A DNA stretch of 64,000 bases from an uncultured Planctomycetota bacterium. Lineage in GTDB: Bacteria; Planctomycetota; Phycisphaerae; SM23-33. The first letter of the stretch is position 1; every line of letters starts with the position of its first letter. Where the stretch lies: assembly GCA_903892515.1 (NCBI GenBank), contig CAITIS010000079.1, positions 121,975-185,974 on the forward strand, in the 5' to 3' direction. A program made the translations under genes and the position numbers. The notes beneath the pieces are model-generated. The model saw nothing but the letters and a program-made list of their open reading frames with translations. It was not told the DNA's origin and ran no database searches. Positions 43,921 through 52,491 of the stretch are shown piece after piece.

Positions 43921-44226
43921 TTAGGTGGGCTGCTTTTCGCTGCTGGGCGGCGGGGGCGGAGTCTGTGCTGCCGGAGTCTGAACCGCCGGAGCGTGGGTCT
44001 TATCTTTGCGGTTGGCCAGGGATTCAACGGCCGTGGGCTTGCCGTCTTTGCTTTGGCCCTGCTTCTCGCGGCGGATGGCCTCGTACACTTCCTTGCGGTG
44101 GACGGCAATGTGCGGAGGGGCCGAGATGCCCAGGCGAACCTTGTCGCCGCGGATGTCCACGATCGTGATCTCGACGTCGTCGCCGATCATGATCGTTTCG
44201 TCTCTTTGTCTGGAAAGTACGAGCAT
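43921..44226 (-). CDS. csrA: carbon storage regulator CsrA with an extended tail
   Basis: A 101-residue CsrA, an RNA-binding translational regulator. The core MLVLSRQRDETIMIGDDVEI and VRLGISAPPHIAVHRKEVYE matches the family through residue about 60. A Lys/Pro/Gln-rich tail of about 40 residues follows (AVQTPAAQTPPPPPSSEKQ), longer than the usual 60-75 total. The start at 44226 was chosen for the AAGGAG six bases upstream; the longer upstream frame is not credible. CsrA acts on GGA sites in mRNA leaders; many ribosome-binding sites here carry such sites. Confidence 0.92.
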   Translation of the reverse strand: MLVLSRQRDETIMIGDDVEITIVDIRGDKVRLGISAPPHIAVHRKEVYEAIRREKQGQSKDGKPTAVESLANRKDKTHAPAVQTPAAQTPPPPPSSEKQPT

Positions 44227-44480
44227 CCCATGCTCCTTCGTCAGGGCACACCATCGCCCGACGGGGGTCCACGGTCTCCACTGCCTTAATTCTATCGGAT
44301 TCTTTGCCCTCGAAGAGTAATTTACTTCAAAAGAGAATTTCCGAGCTGTCCGTAACGCCGCGCCGTGCCGAGCCCCAGCGAGCCCGCAGTCCACCCCGCA
44401 TCGCAGCCGCAAGCACTTGCCCGGCAAACTGATGAGACATGGACACAGCACACGCCTTCAGACTTCTTCGACCCGGCAAG

Positions 44481-44930
44481 CTATCGCATCTGCCAGACCT
44501 TCTCGGCCACCTTTTGCTGCACATATTGTAGATGCCGCTGCTCGTCGCGGAAGTTCAGAGCGATCTGGGCCTTGATGTCGGCCGGCAGGTGCAGTTGGGT
44601 GGCTTCGAAGTAGCGTTTGTTCGTAAGCTTCTCGCTGCTCTCCATGACGCCTAAGGCGCCTCGGGTGCCGGTGACGCTCCGCATGGCCGTCAAACCCTCG
44701 AGCAAGACGCCGTCGATGTCCGGCTTCATTTCCGGAGCGTTCCCGCCCAGCAGGATGATGATCTGCGAGAGGTTCTGAATGTGCTGAGAGTGATCGTTCT
44801 CAAAGAGCGCCAACTGGTCGCGGATATCGGCCAAGTCCACCTGCTCGACCGCCTGCCGATACGCCCTGACGGCATCGTAGTCCAACTGCGCCAGCTCCCG
44901 AAGATGGCGGCAGATTTCGTGGTTAGTCAT
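44481..44930 (-). CDS. ferritin-like (DUF2383/rubrerythrin-type) protein
   Basis: A 149-residue all-alpha protein. The start at 44930 has AAGGAG seven bases upstream; the upstream TTG adds only six residues. Helix pairs contain FENDHSQHIQNLSQI and FRDEQRHLQYVQQKV, like the E/H metal positions of ferritin-like four-helix bundles. These proteins often protect against oxidative stress or store iron, but the first helix lacks an obvious metal-binding Glu and the assignment is moderate. It is adjacent to csrA, in the same direction. Confidence 0.7.
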   Translation of the reverse strand: MTNHEICRHLRELAQLDYDAVRAYRQAVEQVDLADIRDQLALFENDHSQHIQNLSQIIILLGGNAPEMKPDIDGVLLEGLTAMRSVTGTRGALGVMESSEKLTNKRYFEATQLHLPADIKAQIALNFRDEQRHLQYVQQKVAEKVWQMR

Positions 44931-45121
44931 CCGGTGCTCCTTCGGCAAGGCCCTGCGTCACGTATCAACCAACGACGCCAAGGCATTGTAGGCGTTGCCC
45001 GGCCGCGGCCCGCGAAGCGAAATGCCCAGCACAGTGGGCTATGAATGTACAATGTGACGATGTAACATCTGCCCGGATCGGCAGGTGTGACTTTAACTCG
45101 TGGAAGGAAACGCAGCGTAGG

Positions 45122-45574
45122 ATGATCCGAGCGGCTACAAGCGACGACGCACAAGCAATTTGCGACTTGGTGAACTACTATGCCGAGCGCGGGCGGATGC
45201 TCCACCGCAGCTTGGAGAGCATCTACGAGTCGCTGCGCGACTTTCTGGTCTGCAAGGAGCAGGAACGCGTGGTTGGCTGCGTGGCCGTTTCCATCTGCTG
45301 GAAGGATCTGGGCGAGGTTCGCTCGCTGGCGGTGGCGCCGGACTGCCAGGGCAAGGGCATCGGACGCAAGCTCGTGGAGCAGGCGGCAGAGGTAGCCAGG
45401 CAGATCGGCCTGCGGAGAATCTTCGCACTGACGTACGAGACGAAGTTTTTCGCCTCGGCCGGCTTCCGCGTCGTCGACCGGGAAGCCCTGCCGACCAAGG
45501 TGTGGCGCGATTGCATCTATTGTCCCAGAGCCGACGCGTGCGATGAAATCGCCATGATCCTGGACCTGACGTGA
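45122..45574 (+). CDS. ArgA-like N-acetyltransferase
   Basis: A 150-residue GNAT protein starting MIRAATSDDAQAICDL. Its motifs LVNYYAERGRMLHRSLESIY, VRSLAVAPDCQGKGIGRKLV and YETKFFASAGF match the single-domain N-acetylglutamate synthases of arginine biosynthesis seen in actinobacteria and other phyla, in which the acetyl-CoA pocket is the V-x-x-x-x-Q-G-K-G-I-G-R region. No other arg gene is adjacent. Assignment to arginine synthesis is likely but inferred. Confidence 0.82.
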   Translation: MIRAATSDDAQAICDLVNYYAERGRMLHRSLESIYESLRDFLVCKEQERVVGCVAVSICWKDLGEVRSLAVAPDCQGKGIGRKLVEQAAEVARQIGLRRIFALTYETKFFASAGFRVVDREALPTKVWRDCIYCPRADACDEIAMILDLT

Positions 45575-45603
45575 TTACAGTGCATGCGCGGGATGCCCGT
45601 GCC

Positions 45604-45623
45604 CCACAGCCGAGGGCGGCTGT
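45604..45623. repeat. 20-bp CACAGCCG palindrome
   Basis: CACAGCCGAGGGCGGCTGTG, fifth copy of the family, just upstream of the mlaF-like gene. Confidence 0.75.
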
Positions 45624-45710
45624 GCCACGAAAGCGCGGGCTTCGGCCGGGCCACGAGAACTGAGCCCGACGCCCATGTCACAGGTGATCCTGAACCTGTA
45701 AGGGAACTGA

Positions 45711-46511
45711 ATGACCGCGGCCAAGGACGTAATCATCCGGCTGCAAAAGGTCACCAAGACCTTCAACCACCAGGTGGTGCTGCGCCAACTGGACTTAGAC
45801 ATCGAGCGCGGCAAGACGACCGTGGTCATCGGCCCCAGCGGCTGCGGCAAGACCGTGCTGCTCAAGCACATCGTGATGCTCATCCGGCCCGACCTCGGGC
45901 AGGTGTTCTTTGAAGGCCAGGACATCACCCACCTCAACGAGCGCCAACTGGTCGGGGTGCGGCAGAAGATCGGCTTTGTCTTCCAGGGCAACGCCCTGTT
46001 CGACTCGATGACGGTGGCGCAGAATATCTGCTTCCCGCTCTCGGAGCACCGCATCGACGATCCGGCCGAACAGGAGCAGCGCTGCCGGCAAGTGCTGCGG
46101 ATCGTCGGTATGGAGGACGCCTGGAACAAGATGCCCGAGGAACTCTCCGGCGGCCAGAAGAAGCGCATCGCCTTGGCCCGGAGCATCGTTCTGAACCCGG
46201 ACGTAATCCTGTACGACGAGCCGACTACGGGCTTGGATCCCATCCGCGCCGACCTCATCAACGAATTGATTATCCGGCTACAGGCCGAACTCAAGACCAC
46301 CGCCGTGGTGGTGACGCACGACATGGAGTCGGCCAAGCGGATCGCCGACCGCATCGTCATGCTGTACGATGGCCATTTCTTGGCCGATACCACGCCCCAG
46401 GGGCTCAAGGACCTGACCAACGACAAGGTCATACGCTTCATCGAAGGCCGGGCGACGGACGAGGAACTGGCCAGCCTGATGGTGGCGCCGCAGGAAGGAA
46501 GCCGAGCATGA
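45711..46511 (+). CDS. mlaF: MlaF-like ABC transporter ATPase
   Basis: A 266-residue ABC ATPase of the Mla phospholipid transport system, which keeps lipid asymmetry of the outer membrane. Walker A is GPSGCGKTVLLKHIV, the signature is LSGGQKKRIALARSIV, and Walker B is VILYDEPTTGLDP. The stop overlaps the mlaD-like ATG by four bases (ATGA), so the two are translationally coupled. The permease MlaE, expected in the same operon, is not upstream or downstream. Confidence 0.88.
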   Translation: MTAAKDVIIRLQKVTKTFNHQVVLRQLDLDIERGKTTVVIGPSGCGKTVLLKHIVMLIRPDLGQVFFEGQDITHLNERQLVGVRQKIGFVFQGNALFDSMTVAQNICFPLSEHRIDDPAEQEQRCRQVLRIVGMEDAWNKMPEELSGGQKKRIALARSIVLNPDVILYDEPTTGLDPIRADLINELIIRLQAELKTTAVVVTHDMESAKRIADRIVMLYDGHFLADTTPQGLKDLTNDKVIRFIEGRATDEELASLMVAPQEGSRA

Positions 46512-47464
46512 AAGAGAGCACGCGAAACCTGGTCGTCGGCCTGACCGTCATGACGGCCATTGGCATCTTCGGGATCATGACGCTGCTGTTCCAGGAACTG
46601 CCGACGTTCTTCAAGTTGGGCTACACGGTCCGGGTTCAGTTTCCCGACACCGGCGGCGTGACCAAGGGCGCCGACGTCTCGCTGGCGGGCAAACGCATTG
46701 GCCGCGTCGATGACGTAATCTTTGCCGATAGAAATGACCCGACCAAGGGCGTGGTGTTCGTGCTGTCGATGGATAGCGACATCAACCTGCACGGGGACGT
46801 GAACTTCTACACCGGCGCCAAGGGGCTCATCGGTGGCGGCGGCGGCATCGAGGTGCGCCAGGACAACCGGCCGCCGGGATCGCTGCGAAAGGCACCCGGG
46901 GCGAATCAGCCGCTGGCGCTGATCCCACGCGACAACTTAGCGGTGCTCCAGGGTGGGCAGGCCGAGGCCGGGGCTGGCGGAATCCTCCCGCCGGACATGC
47001 TGGCCGACCTGAAGGACGCGGTCAAGAACATCAACAGCCTGGCCAAGTCGCTGGACACGTTCTTCACCCTGCCGCCCGAGAACGCCTCGGCCCCGACCAG
47101 CCAACCGGCCGTGCCGAACATCTACGTCACGCTGGAGAAGTTCAACCGCGTGCTGGACAACACCAACATCATCGTGGGCGACAAGGGCAACCAGGAAAAC
47201 ATCAAGGCCTCGCTGGAAGAGCTGCACAAACTCACCGGCGAACTGGTCGCCGGCGCGGGCCAGCTCGGCAAGCTGCTCAGCACGGCCAACGCCGCCTTCA
47301 TCAAGATCGACAAGGGCGAAGGCACACTGGGCAAACTGCTTAACGACCCGGGCCTGTACAACGCCATGACCGACGCCACCGTCGCCCTCAAAGGCGTGAT
47401 GAAACAGCTGTCGGAACTGGCCGAACAGTGGAAACGACAAGGCTTGTCGGTCAAGTTGAAGTGA
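46508..47464 (+). CDS. mlaD: MlaD-like MCE-domain protein
   Basis: A 318-residue protein with one N-terminal membrane helix (residues about 10-30, VGLTVMTAIGIFGIMTLLFQ) and an MCE domain (GYTVRVQFPDTGGVTKGADV, then VKFYTGAK-like segments) at about 37-130. MCE proteins form hexamers that pass phospholipids between membranes with MlaE/F. The C-terminal about 150 residues are polar with a coiled-coil-like LEELHKLTGELVAGAGQLGK. Preceded by and coupled to the mlaF-like gene. Confidence 0.88.
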   Translation: MKESTRNLVVGLTVMTAIGIFGIMTLLFQELPTFFKLGYTVRVQFPDTGGVTKGADVSLAGKRIGRVDDVIFADRNDPTKGVVFVLSMDSDINLHGDVNFYTGAKGLIGGGGGIEVRQDNRPPGSLRKAPGANQPLALIPRDNLAVLQGGQAEAGAGGILPPDMLADLKDAVKNINSLAKSLDTFFTLPPENASAPTSQPAVPNIYVTLEKFNRVLDNTNIIVGDKGNQENIKASLEELHKLTGELVAGAGQLGKLLSTANAAFIKIDKGEGTLGKLLNDPGLYNAMTDATVALKGVMKQLSELAEQWKRQGLSVKLK

Positions 47465-47605
47465 TGTTCGATTTACGATTTGCGATGTTCGATTGAACGG
47501 CGCTGCCCTCGGTGCGGGGAACGCACAAGTTTGCCGGCCTTGGCCGCCGGCTCGGATGTTAGATGATTTCACCACGATGCTGCATAAATCATGTAAGCTA
47601 CAGAT

Positions 47606-48304
47606 ATGGACGCACCCACTGACGGGTTAGCCGTGAAATACCTCTGCAAGGTGTTCAGCGAGAAGTCACACGCCGAAGCCTTCGTCTCTGGAAACGTAAT
47701 CATCCGCACACTCGAATCGTTCCAGAACACTTTGGATCCAGGCAGGCGTGACAGACACGAGGGGCTTTGCGGTATATTTCAACCTGAACGGAGCACGCTC
47801 GTCATCAATGGTCGATCGCTCGACCCGGCCGACCTCGCGGGTCCAATCCTGGTGAGTCGCCACATGCATGCCCACTTGTACGTGCTGTGCATGTACGCGG
47901 GCGTCATCGAGAAGAATGCGACGCTGTCCCAGGAACAATTCGAGAGCCGTTTGCGGCTCAACCCTGCTTCGCAATGTTTTGGCAAATGGGTCGTATTTCT
48001 GTCCAAGCCGCAGGAGTTCATCGGGAGACTCACCGTTGCAGCCGAACAAGCCGGAGTTCGCCTGAAGAGCCGAGGGCTGGTCCAATACTACGATCCGCAG
48101 AAGGCGGACGGCGTATTTCGTGATGATTTGGTCCCGTTCATGAAAGACAGCAGATTCTCCAAGCAGAATGAGTATCGTTGTGTCTTCGAGGCCCAATCGT
48201 CTCTTGGACCTTCTGTAGCCTTGACGACGCAAGACATGTGTGACATCGCACATTGTCTATCCTGTACAGAGTTCAACTCGTCGTTGCGATGTCCTCCTCG
48301 TTAG
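47606..48304 (+). CDS. orphan hypothetical protein of lower GC
   Basis: A 232-residue protein with no membrane segment or signal. It opens AVKYLCKVFSEKSHAEAFVS and contains HEGLCGIFQPERS and YRCVFEAQSS. The start at 47606 gives MDAPTDGLAVKYL but no ribosome-binding site is clear. GC content of the coding stretch is visibly lower than its neighbours (about 54-55%) and it has few C/G third positions compared with flanking genes, suggesting acquisition. I do not recognise a family. Confidence 0.55.
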   Translation: MDAPTDGLAVKYLCKVFSEKSHAEAFVSGNVIIRTLESFQNTLDPGRRDRHEGLCGIFQPERSTLVINGRSLDPADLAGPILVSRHMHAHLYVLCMYAGVIEKNATLSQEQFESRLRLNPASQCFGKWVVFLSKPQEFIGRLTVAAEQAGVRLKSRGLVQYYDPQKADGVFRDDLVPFMKDSRFSKQNEYRCVFEAQSSLGPSVALTTQDMCDIAHCLSCTEFNSSLRCPPR

Positions 48305-48841
48305 TAGCAGCCGGGCGCCGTGGCCGCGGAGTCCAGCAGCCACGCCCGCGGCCCCTACGGCCTCAGGCCTCCGACCTCTGGCCTGTTTTTTGCCCAAGAT
48401 TGTCAGTTGACAGCATCGGGGGCCTTCCGCTACACTGCTTGAGCCGCGTAGAAGCCCGGCCCAATGGAGCATCCCGGCGGCACAGACTTTCGAGCCTGTG
48501 CCAGTACAGTTGGCCGTGATCGAGTTGCCGTGCGATCTGGATAGCTGTGCGATTAAGGAAATGGGCAAGCATATGGTGGCCGCTTGCTCAGGCTCTGGCC
48601 GGTCTACTGCCGCCGTCTTTTTTGCTGGGATGTGCATAGTCTGTCCCCCGACGGTGATTGCCGTGTTTTGCTGCGCTTGCGCGTGGCACAGCGCCGGCTG
48701 TGAGGCGTCGCGACCTGGCATCCGCAAGCACCATGGGCGAGACGGCTCGAACTGAGTCCGTGAAGTCGCCACACCGACATGGCCGAGCCGGCCATGACAC
48801 GCATGGGCGAGACGCCCATGTCACGGGAAGAGGCGACGTTC
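48305..48841. repeat. gap before tRNA-Gln with GC palindromes
   Basis: Contains a GCCGTGGCCGCGGAGTCCAG-type palindrome (about 48314-48345) and two adjacent GGGCGAGACGCCC and GGCCGAGCCGGCC types (about 48780-48828). The stretch between is plain. No gene was recognised. Confidence 0.6.
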
Positions 48842-48913
48842 TACCCGGTGGTGTAATTGGTAACACAGAAGGTTTTGGTCCTTCCATTCCAGGTTCGAGT
48901 CCTGGCCGGGTAG
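48842..48913 (+). tRNA. tRNA-Gln (anticodon TTG)
   Basis: A full cloverleaf: acceptor TACCCGG pairing perfectly with CCGGGTA; anticodon arm GAAGG-TTTTGGT-CCTTC with anticodon TTG; T arm CCAGG-TTCGAGT-CCTGG. U1-A72 is typical of tRNA-Gln. CCA is not encoded. The glutaminyl-tRNA synthetase gene is also in the window at 62201. Confidence 0.95.
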
Positions 48914-48926
48914 TTGAGGAAGAAGA

Positions 48927-49137
48927 AGGTCATAGGTCGTAGGCAGTAGGTCGTAGGGAAAAGCGAAAGCAGCAACAGCAGAAGAAGCAGCAGAAGAAGA
49001 GCAGAAGAAGCAGCAGAAGAAGAAGAAGAAGAAGAAGAAGAAGAACGAGGTCAGCCGGTTGGTTGGCGACAGGTTATAGGGCGAAAGACGCGAAGTTTTG
49101 TCTTCCCCTACGACCTACTGCCTACGACCTACGACCT
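48927..49137. repeat. 211-bp palindromic element with a GAA/CAG tract in its loop
   Basis: Arms AGGTCATAGGTCGTAGG... (48927-48958) and its inverse (49106-49137) match at 31 of 32 bases. The 147-base loop holds an A/G-rich tract dominated by GAA and CAG triplets (about 48965-49045), ending in nine or more GAA units. A related AGGTCATAGGTCGTAGG word is at about 60239. The stretch codes for nothing plausible. Confidence 0.85.
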
Positions 49138-49145
49138 GCTTAACA

Positions 49146-50096
49146 ATGAACACAACAGCGATCATCTTGGCCGCCGGCAAAGGCACGCGGATGAAGACGG
49201 ACCTGCCCAAGGTTCTCCATCCGGTGTGCAATCGGCCTATGCTCGCATACGTGCTGGACGCCTGCCGCGCCGTCAACTGCGCGAAGCTCGTGGTTGTCAT
49301 CGGCTACGGCGGCGACCAGATTCGCCAGGCCTTCGCCGGCCAGAATGACATCGTCTGGGTCGAACAGACCCAGCAACATGGCACCGGCCACGCCGCCCAG
49401 GTCTGCATCCCCGCCCTGCAAGGGCTTACCGGCGAAGTGCTGGTGCTGGCGGGCGATGGCCCGCTGGTGCAGGCCCCGACGCTGGCCGAACTGCTGGACA
49501 TTCACCGCCGCCGCCAAGCCGCTTGCACCCTGGCAACGAGCCTGCTGCCCGAGCCCGGCAATTATGGCCGGATCGTCCGCGACAAGACGGGCGAGCTCGT
49601 CGGCATCGTCGAGTACCTCGACGCCACCGAAGAGCAGCACAAGATCCAGGAAGTCAACGTCTCGCTGTACTGTTTCGATATCCCCCTGCTGCTGCAAGTC
49701 CTGCCCGATCTCAAGAACGACAACGCCAAGGGCGAGTATTACCTGACGGACACGCTAGGCATGCTCAAGGCGCGTGGTTACCGCTTGGCTGCGGTGCCGG
49801 CCGTTCCGCCCGAAGACGTGCTCAGCATCAACGACCGCGTCCAACTGGCCGAGGTCAACCGGGTGCTGCAGAAGCGGATTCAGAACGAACTGATGCTCTC
49901 GGGCGTGACCATCGAAGATCCCGGCACGACCTGGATCGACCCGCGGGCTCGTATTGGCCGCGATACGACGATCCGGGCCATGACCGTAATCGACGGGCCC
50001 TGCCGCATCGGCGCCGGCTGCACCGTCGGACCGATGGCCCACCTGCGAGAGTGCACCGTGGCCGACCAGCAAACGGTGGAGCACGTACATGGGTAA
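49146..50096 (+). CDS. GlmU-type N-acetylglucosamine-1-phosphate uridyltransferase, lacking the acetyltransferase half
   Basis: A 316-residue protein matching the N-terminal half of GlmU, which makes UDP-GlcNAc. The start AIILAAGKGTRMKTDLPKVL is the signature. The uridyltransferase domain (residues about 1-230) is complete with QHGTGHAAQ and GEYYLTDT. Only the first few turns of the left-handed beta-helix follow (IDPRARIGRDTTIRAMTVID), and the protein stops at 316, where E. coli GlmU is 456. The acetyltransferase must be supplied by another gene. The stop overlaps the prs start by eight bases. Confidence 0.88.
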   Translation: MNTTAIILAAGKGTRMKTDLPKVLHPVCNRPMLAYVLDACRAVNCAKLVVVIGYGGDQIRQAFAGQNDIVWVEQTQQHGTGHAAQVCIPALQGLTGEVLVLAGDGPLVQAPTLAELLDIHRRRQAACTLATSLLPEPGNYGRIVRDKTGELVGIVEYLDATEEQHKIQEVNVSLYCFDIPLLLQVLPDLKNDNAKGEYYLTDTLGMLKARGYRLAAVPAVPPEDVLSINDRVQLAEVNRVLQKRIQNELMLSGVTIEDPGTTWIDPRARIGRDTTIRAMTVIDGPCRIGAGCTVGPMAHLRECTVADQQTVEHVHG

Positions 50097-51030
50097 TCTG
50101 AAAGTATTCGCCGGGAGATCGCACCCCGTCTTAGCCAAGGCGGTAGCCGACTATCTCGGCCAGCCGCTGGGCAAGGCCACTATCGTCAATTTCCCCGACC
50201 GGGAAGTGGCGGTGAAGCTGGAAGAGGACGTCCGAGGCCGGGACCTGTTCTTCATTCAACCCACCTGCCCGCCTGCCAACGAGGCGCTGATGGAACTGCT
50301 GATCTTCATCGACTGCGCCCGCCGGGCGTCGGCCGAACGGATCACTGCCGTCGTGCCTTACTTCGGCTATGCCCGGCAGGACCGCAAGGACGAAGGGCGC
50401 GTGCCCATCACTGCCAAGCTGGTCGCTAACCTCATCAGCACCGCCGGGGCCGATAGAGTGCTGACGGTCGATCTGCACGCTGCCCAGGTGCAGGGCTTCT
50501 TCGACGTGCCGGTGGACAACCTGTACGCCGAGCCCGTCCTGAGCCGCTACTGGCGCGAACAGAAGATGCCCGACCTGGTGCTGGTGAGCCCCGACGTGGG
50601 CAATACCAAGCGTGCCCGGGCCTACGCCAACCGCCTGGGCGGCGACCTGGCCATTATCGACAAGCGCCGCATCAGCGGCAGCGACGTGGAAGTTGGCCGC
50701 ATCATCGGCGACGTGGCCGACAAGACCGTGCTGATGATGGACGACATGATCACCACGGCCGGAACCATCTGCAGCGCCGCGACCTTGTGCAAGAACTCCG
50801 GGGCCAAGAAGATTTACGTGGGCGCGACGCACGCAGTGCTGTGCGGCCCAGCCGTCGAGCGGCTCCAGAAGGCGCCCATCGACGAGATCGTGGTAACCAA
50901 CACGATCCCGCTGGCCCAGGTAACGGCCGACGCTCTGCCTAAACTTCGGGTATTGTCCATCGCCGAGATGGTCGGCGAAGCGATCCACCGTATCCATAAC
51001 GACGAATCGGTAAGCAGTCTGTTTATCTAA
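50089..51030 (+). CDS. prs: ribose-phosphate pyrophosphokinase
   Basis: A 313-residue PRPP synthetase, giving PRPP from ribose-5-phosphate and ATP. Signature segments VPYFGYARQDRKDEGRVPIT and the PRPP loop VLMMDDMITTAGTICSA are complete, as is LLTVDLHAAQ-like VLTVDLHAAQVQGFFD. The glmU-prs-bL25-pth order is a common bacterial arrangement. A GGAG box precedes the ATG inside the end of the upstream gene. Confidence 0.97.
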   Translation: MGNLKVFAGRSHPVLAKAVADYLGQPLGKATIVNFPDREVAVKLEEDVRGRDLFFIQPTCPPANEALMELLIFIDCARRASAERITAVVPYFGYARQDRKDEGRVPITAKLVANLISTAGADRVLTVDLHAAQVQGFFDVPVDNLYAEPVLSRYWREQKMPDLVLVSPDVGNTKRARAYANRLGGDLAIIDKRRISGSDVEVGRIIGDVADKTVLMMDDMITTAGTICSAATLCKNSGAKKIYVGATHAVLCGPAVERLQKAPIDEIVVTNTIPLAQVTADALPKLRVLSIAEMVGEAIHRIHNDESVSSLFI

Positions 51031-51069
51031 AAGCAGCGCCGGCCCACGCCGGCGCCATGGAGAAGACGT

Positions 51070-51732
51070 ATGGCGCTGTTACACATGAGCAAGCGCGAGA
51101 AACTGGGCAGCAAGAACACCAGCCGCCTGCGGAACGAAGGCCAGATCCCCGGCGTCATCTACGGGCACGGCGAAGGCAACCTGTCCGTGGCCATCAGTCG
51201 TCAGGAACTGCTGACGGCCCTGTCGCACGGCGAGCGGTTGCTGAAGGCCGACCTGGACGGCGAGGAAAAGAACCTCCTGCTCAAGGACGTGCAGTACGAC
51301 TACCTGGGCACGGAAGTCATCCACGTCGACATGATGCCGGTGAACCTGTCTGACCGTGTGACGGTGACAGTGGCCGTGATGTTGCGCGGCGTGCCGGTGG
51401 GCGTGTCGGGCGAGAGCGGCGTGCTGAGCCAGGCCATGCAGCATGTGAAGGTCGAGTGCCTCGTGACGGCGATTCCCGACGAATTGCGTGTCAACGTGGC
51501 CCTGCTGCACATCAACGAGAGCCTGCGCGTCAAGGATCTGCAGTTGCCCGAAGGCATGACCGTGCTGGAAGACCCCGAGCACGTGGTGGCCAGCGTGACG
51601 ATGGTGGCTGAAGAAGTCGAAGCCCCCGTTGCCGAAGCTGCCGCCGGCGAGCCGGAAGTCATCGGCGCCAAGCCAGCCGAAGGCGAAGAAGGCGAAGCCG
51701 CCGAAGGCGACAAGAAGCCCGAGAAGAAGTAA
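51070..51732 (+). CDS. rplY: 50S ribosomal protein bL25 (general stress protein CTC type)
   Basis: A 220-residue bL25 of the two-domain type that binds 5S rRNA. The N-terminal domain has SKREKLGSKNTSRLRNEGQI and GVIYGHG; the C-terminal TL5-like domain follows (VNLSDRVTVTVAVMLRGVPV). The last about 45 residues are an Ala/Glu-rich tail. GGAGAAG precedes the ATG. In the prs-bL25-pth run. Confidence 0.92.
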   Translation: MALLHMSKREKLGSKNTSRLRNEGQIPGVIYGHGEGNLSVAISRQELLTALSHGERLLKADLDGEEKNLLLKDVQYDYLGTEVIHVDMMPVNLSDRVTVTVAVMLRGVPVGVSGESGVLSQAMQHVKVECLVTAIPDELRVNVALLHINESLRVKDLQLPEGMTVLEDPEHVVASVTMVAEEVEAPVAEAAAGEPEVIGAKPAEGEEGEAAEGDKKPEKK

Positions 51733-51768
51733 GGGCTTCCGTGGCACGGCCTTTCGAGGCTGTGGTAG

Positions 51769-51870
51769 CACGGCCGCCCTCGGCTGTGAGTTGGTCTTCA
51801 GACATGGCCGAGTTGGCCATGCCACGGAAGGCACGCGGGCGAGACGCCCGCGACACGGCGGAGAAAGCAC
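51769..51870. repeat. three palindromes between bL25 and pth
   Basis: A 20-bp CACGGCCGCCCTCGGCTGTG copy (51769-51788), an ATGGCCGAGTTGGCCAT palindrome (about 51803) and a CGGGCGAGACGCCCG palindrome (about 51838). They lie inside an otherwise tight operon. Confidence 0.7.
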
Positions 51871-52491
51871 GTGGACGCCGCCAGGACGAAGTTTGTTGTT
51901 GGGCTGGGCAACCCCGAACGAAAGTACGTGGGCACCCGGCACAACGTTGGCTTTGCCGTGCTGGACGCGTTGATCGGGCAAGGCCAGTTTTCCGGCGGCA
52001 AGAGCCGGTTCCACTCGCTGTGCTGGAGCGGAACGCTGCGAGGCTGCCCGGTCGTGCTGGCCGCGCCGCAGACGTATATGAACCGTTCAGGCTTGGCCGT
52101 GGCGGAACTGATGGCCTTCTATAAGGCTGAGCCATCGGATCTGCTGGTGGTGCAGGATGATTTGGCCCTGCCGCTGGGCCGGTTGCGAGCCCGCTCGAGC
52201 GGCTCGGCCGGCGGGCACAACGGCATGGCCGACATACTAGCGGCCTTGGGCCGGATGGATGTAGGCCGGCTGCGCGTGGGCATCGGCTCGCCGGGGCCGC
52301 AAATGGACCAGGTAGCGTACGTGCTGGGCCGCTTCGCCCCTGACGAAGAGCCGGTGATGCAAGAGGCCATCGTGCGCGCGGCACGGGCGGCCGGAGACTG
52401 GGTCGAAAAAGGCATTACGTACATAATGGATCGCTATAACCAGGACGCAAACGACGTCGGAAACTCCAAAGGAAACGGGAACGAACGATGA
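51871..52491 (+). CDS. pth: peptidyl-tRNA hydrolase
   Basis: A 206-residue Pth, which recycles peptidyl-tRNA. The start is GTG at 51871 with a GGAG box about eight bases before. Catalytic His is in GTRHNVGFAV, Asn/Asp in VQDDLALPLG and GGHNGM. The C-terminal Asp and Arg segments are present. The last codon overlaps the bS6 ATG by four bases (ATGA). Confidence 0.95.
   Translation: MDAARTKFVVGLGNPERKYVGTRHNVGFAVLDALIGQGQFSGGKSRFHSLCWSGTLRGCPVVLAAPQTYMNRSGLAVAELMAFYKAEPSDLLVVQDDLALPLGRLRARSSGSAGGHNGMADILAALGRMDVGRLRVGIGSPGPQMDQVAYVLGRFAPDEEPVMQEAIVRAARAAGDWVEKGITYIMDRYNQDANDVGNSKGNGNER

Noticed and set aside
48965..49045. possible repeat protein from the GAA/CAG tract
   Set aside because: The tract lies within a palindrome, the reading frames give only poly-acidic or poly-basic runs, and no start or ribosome-binding site fits.
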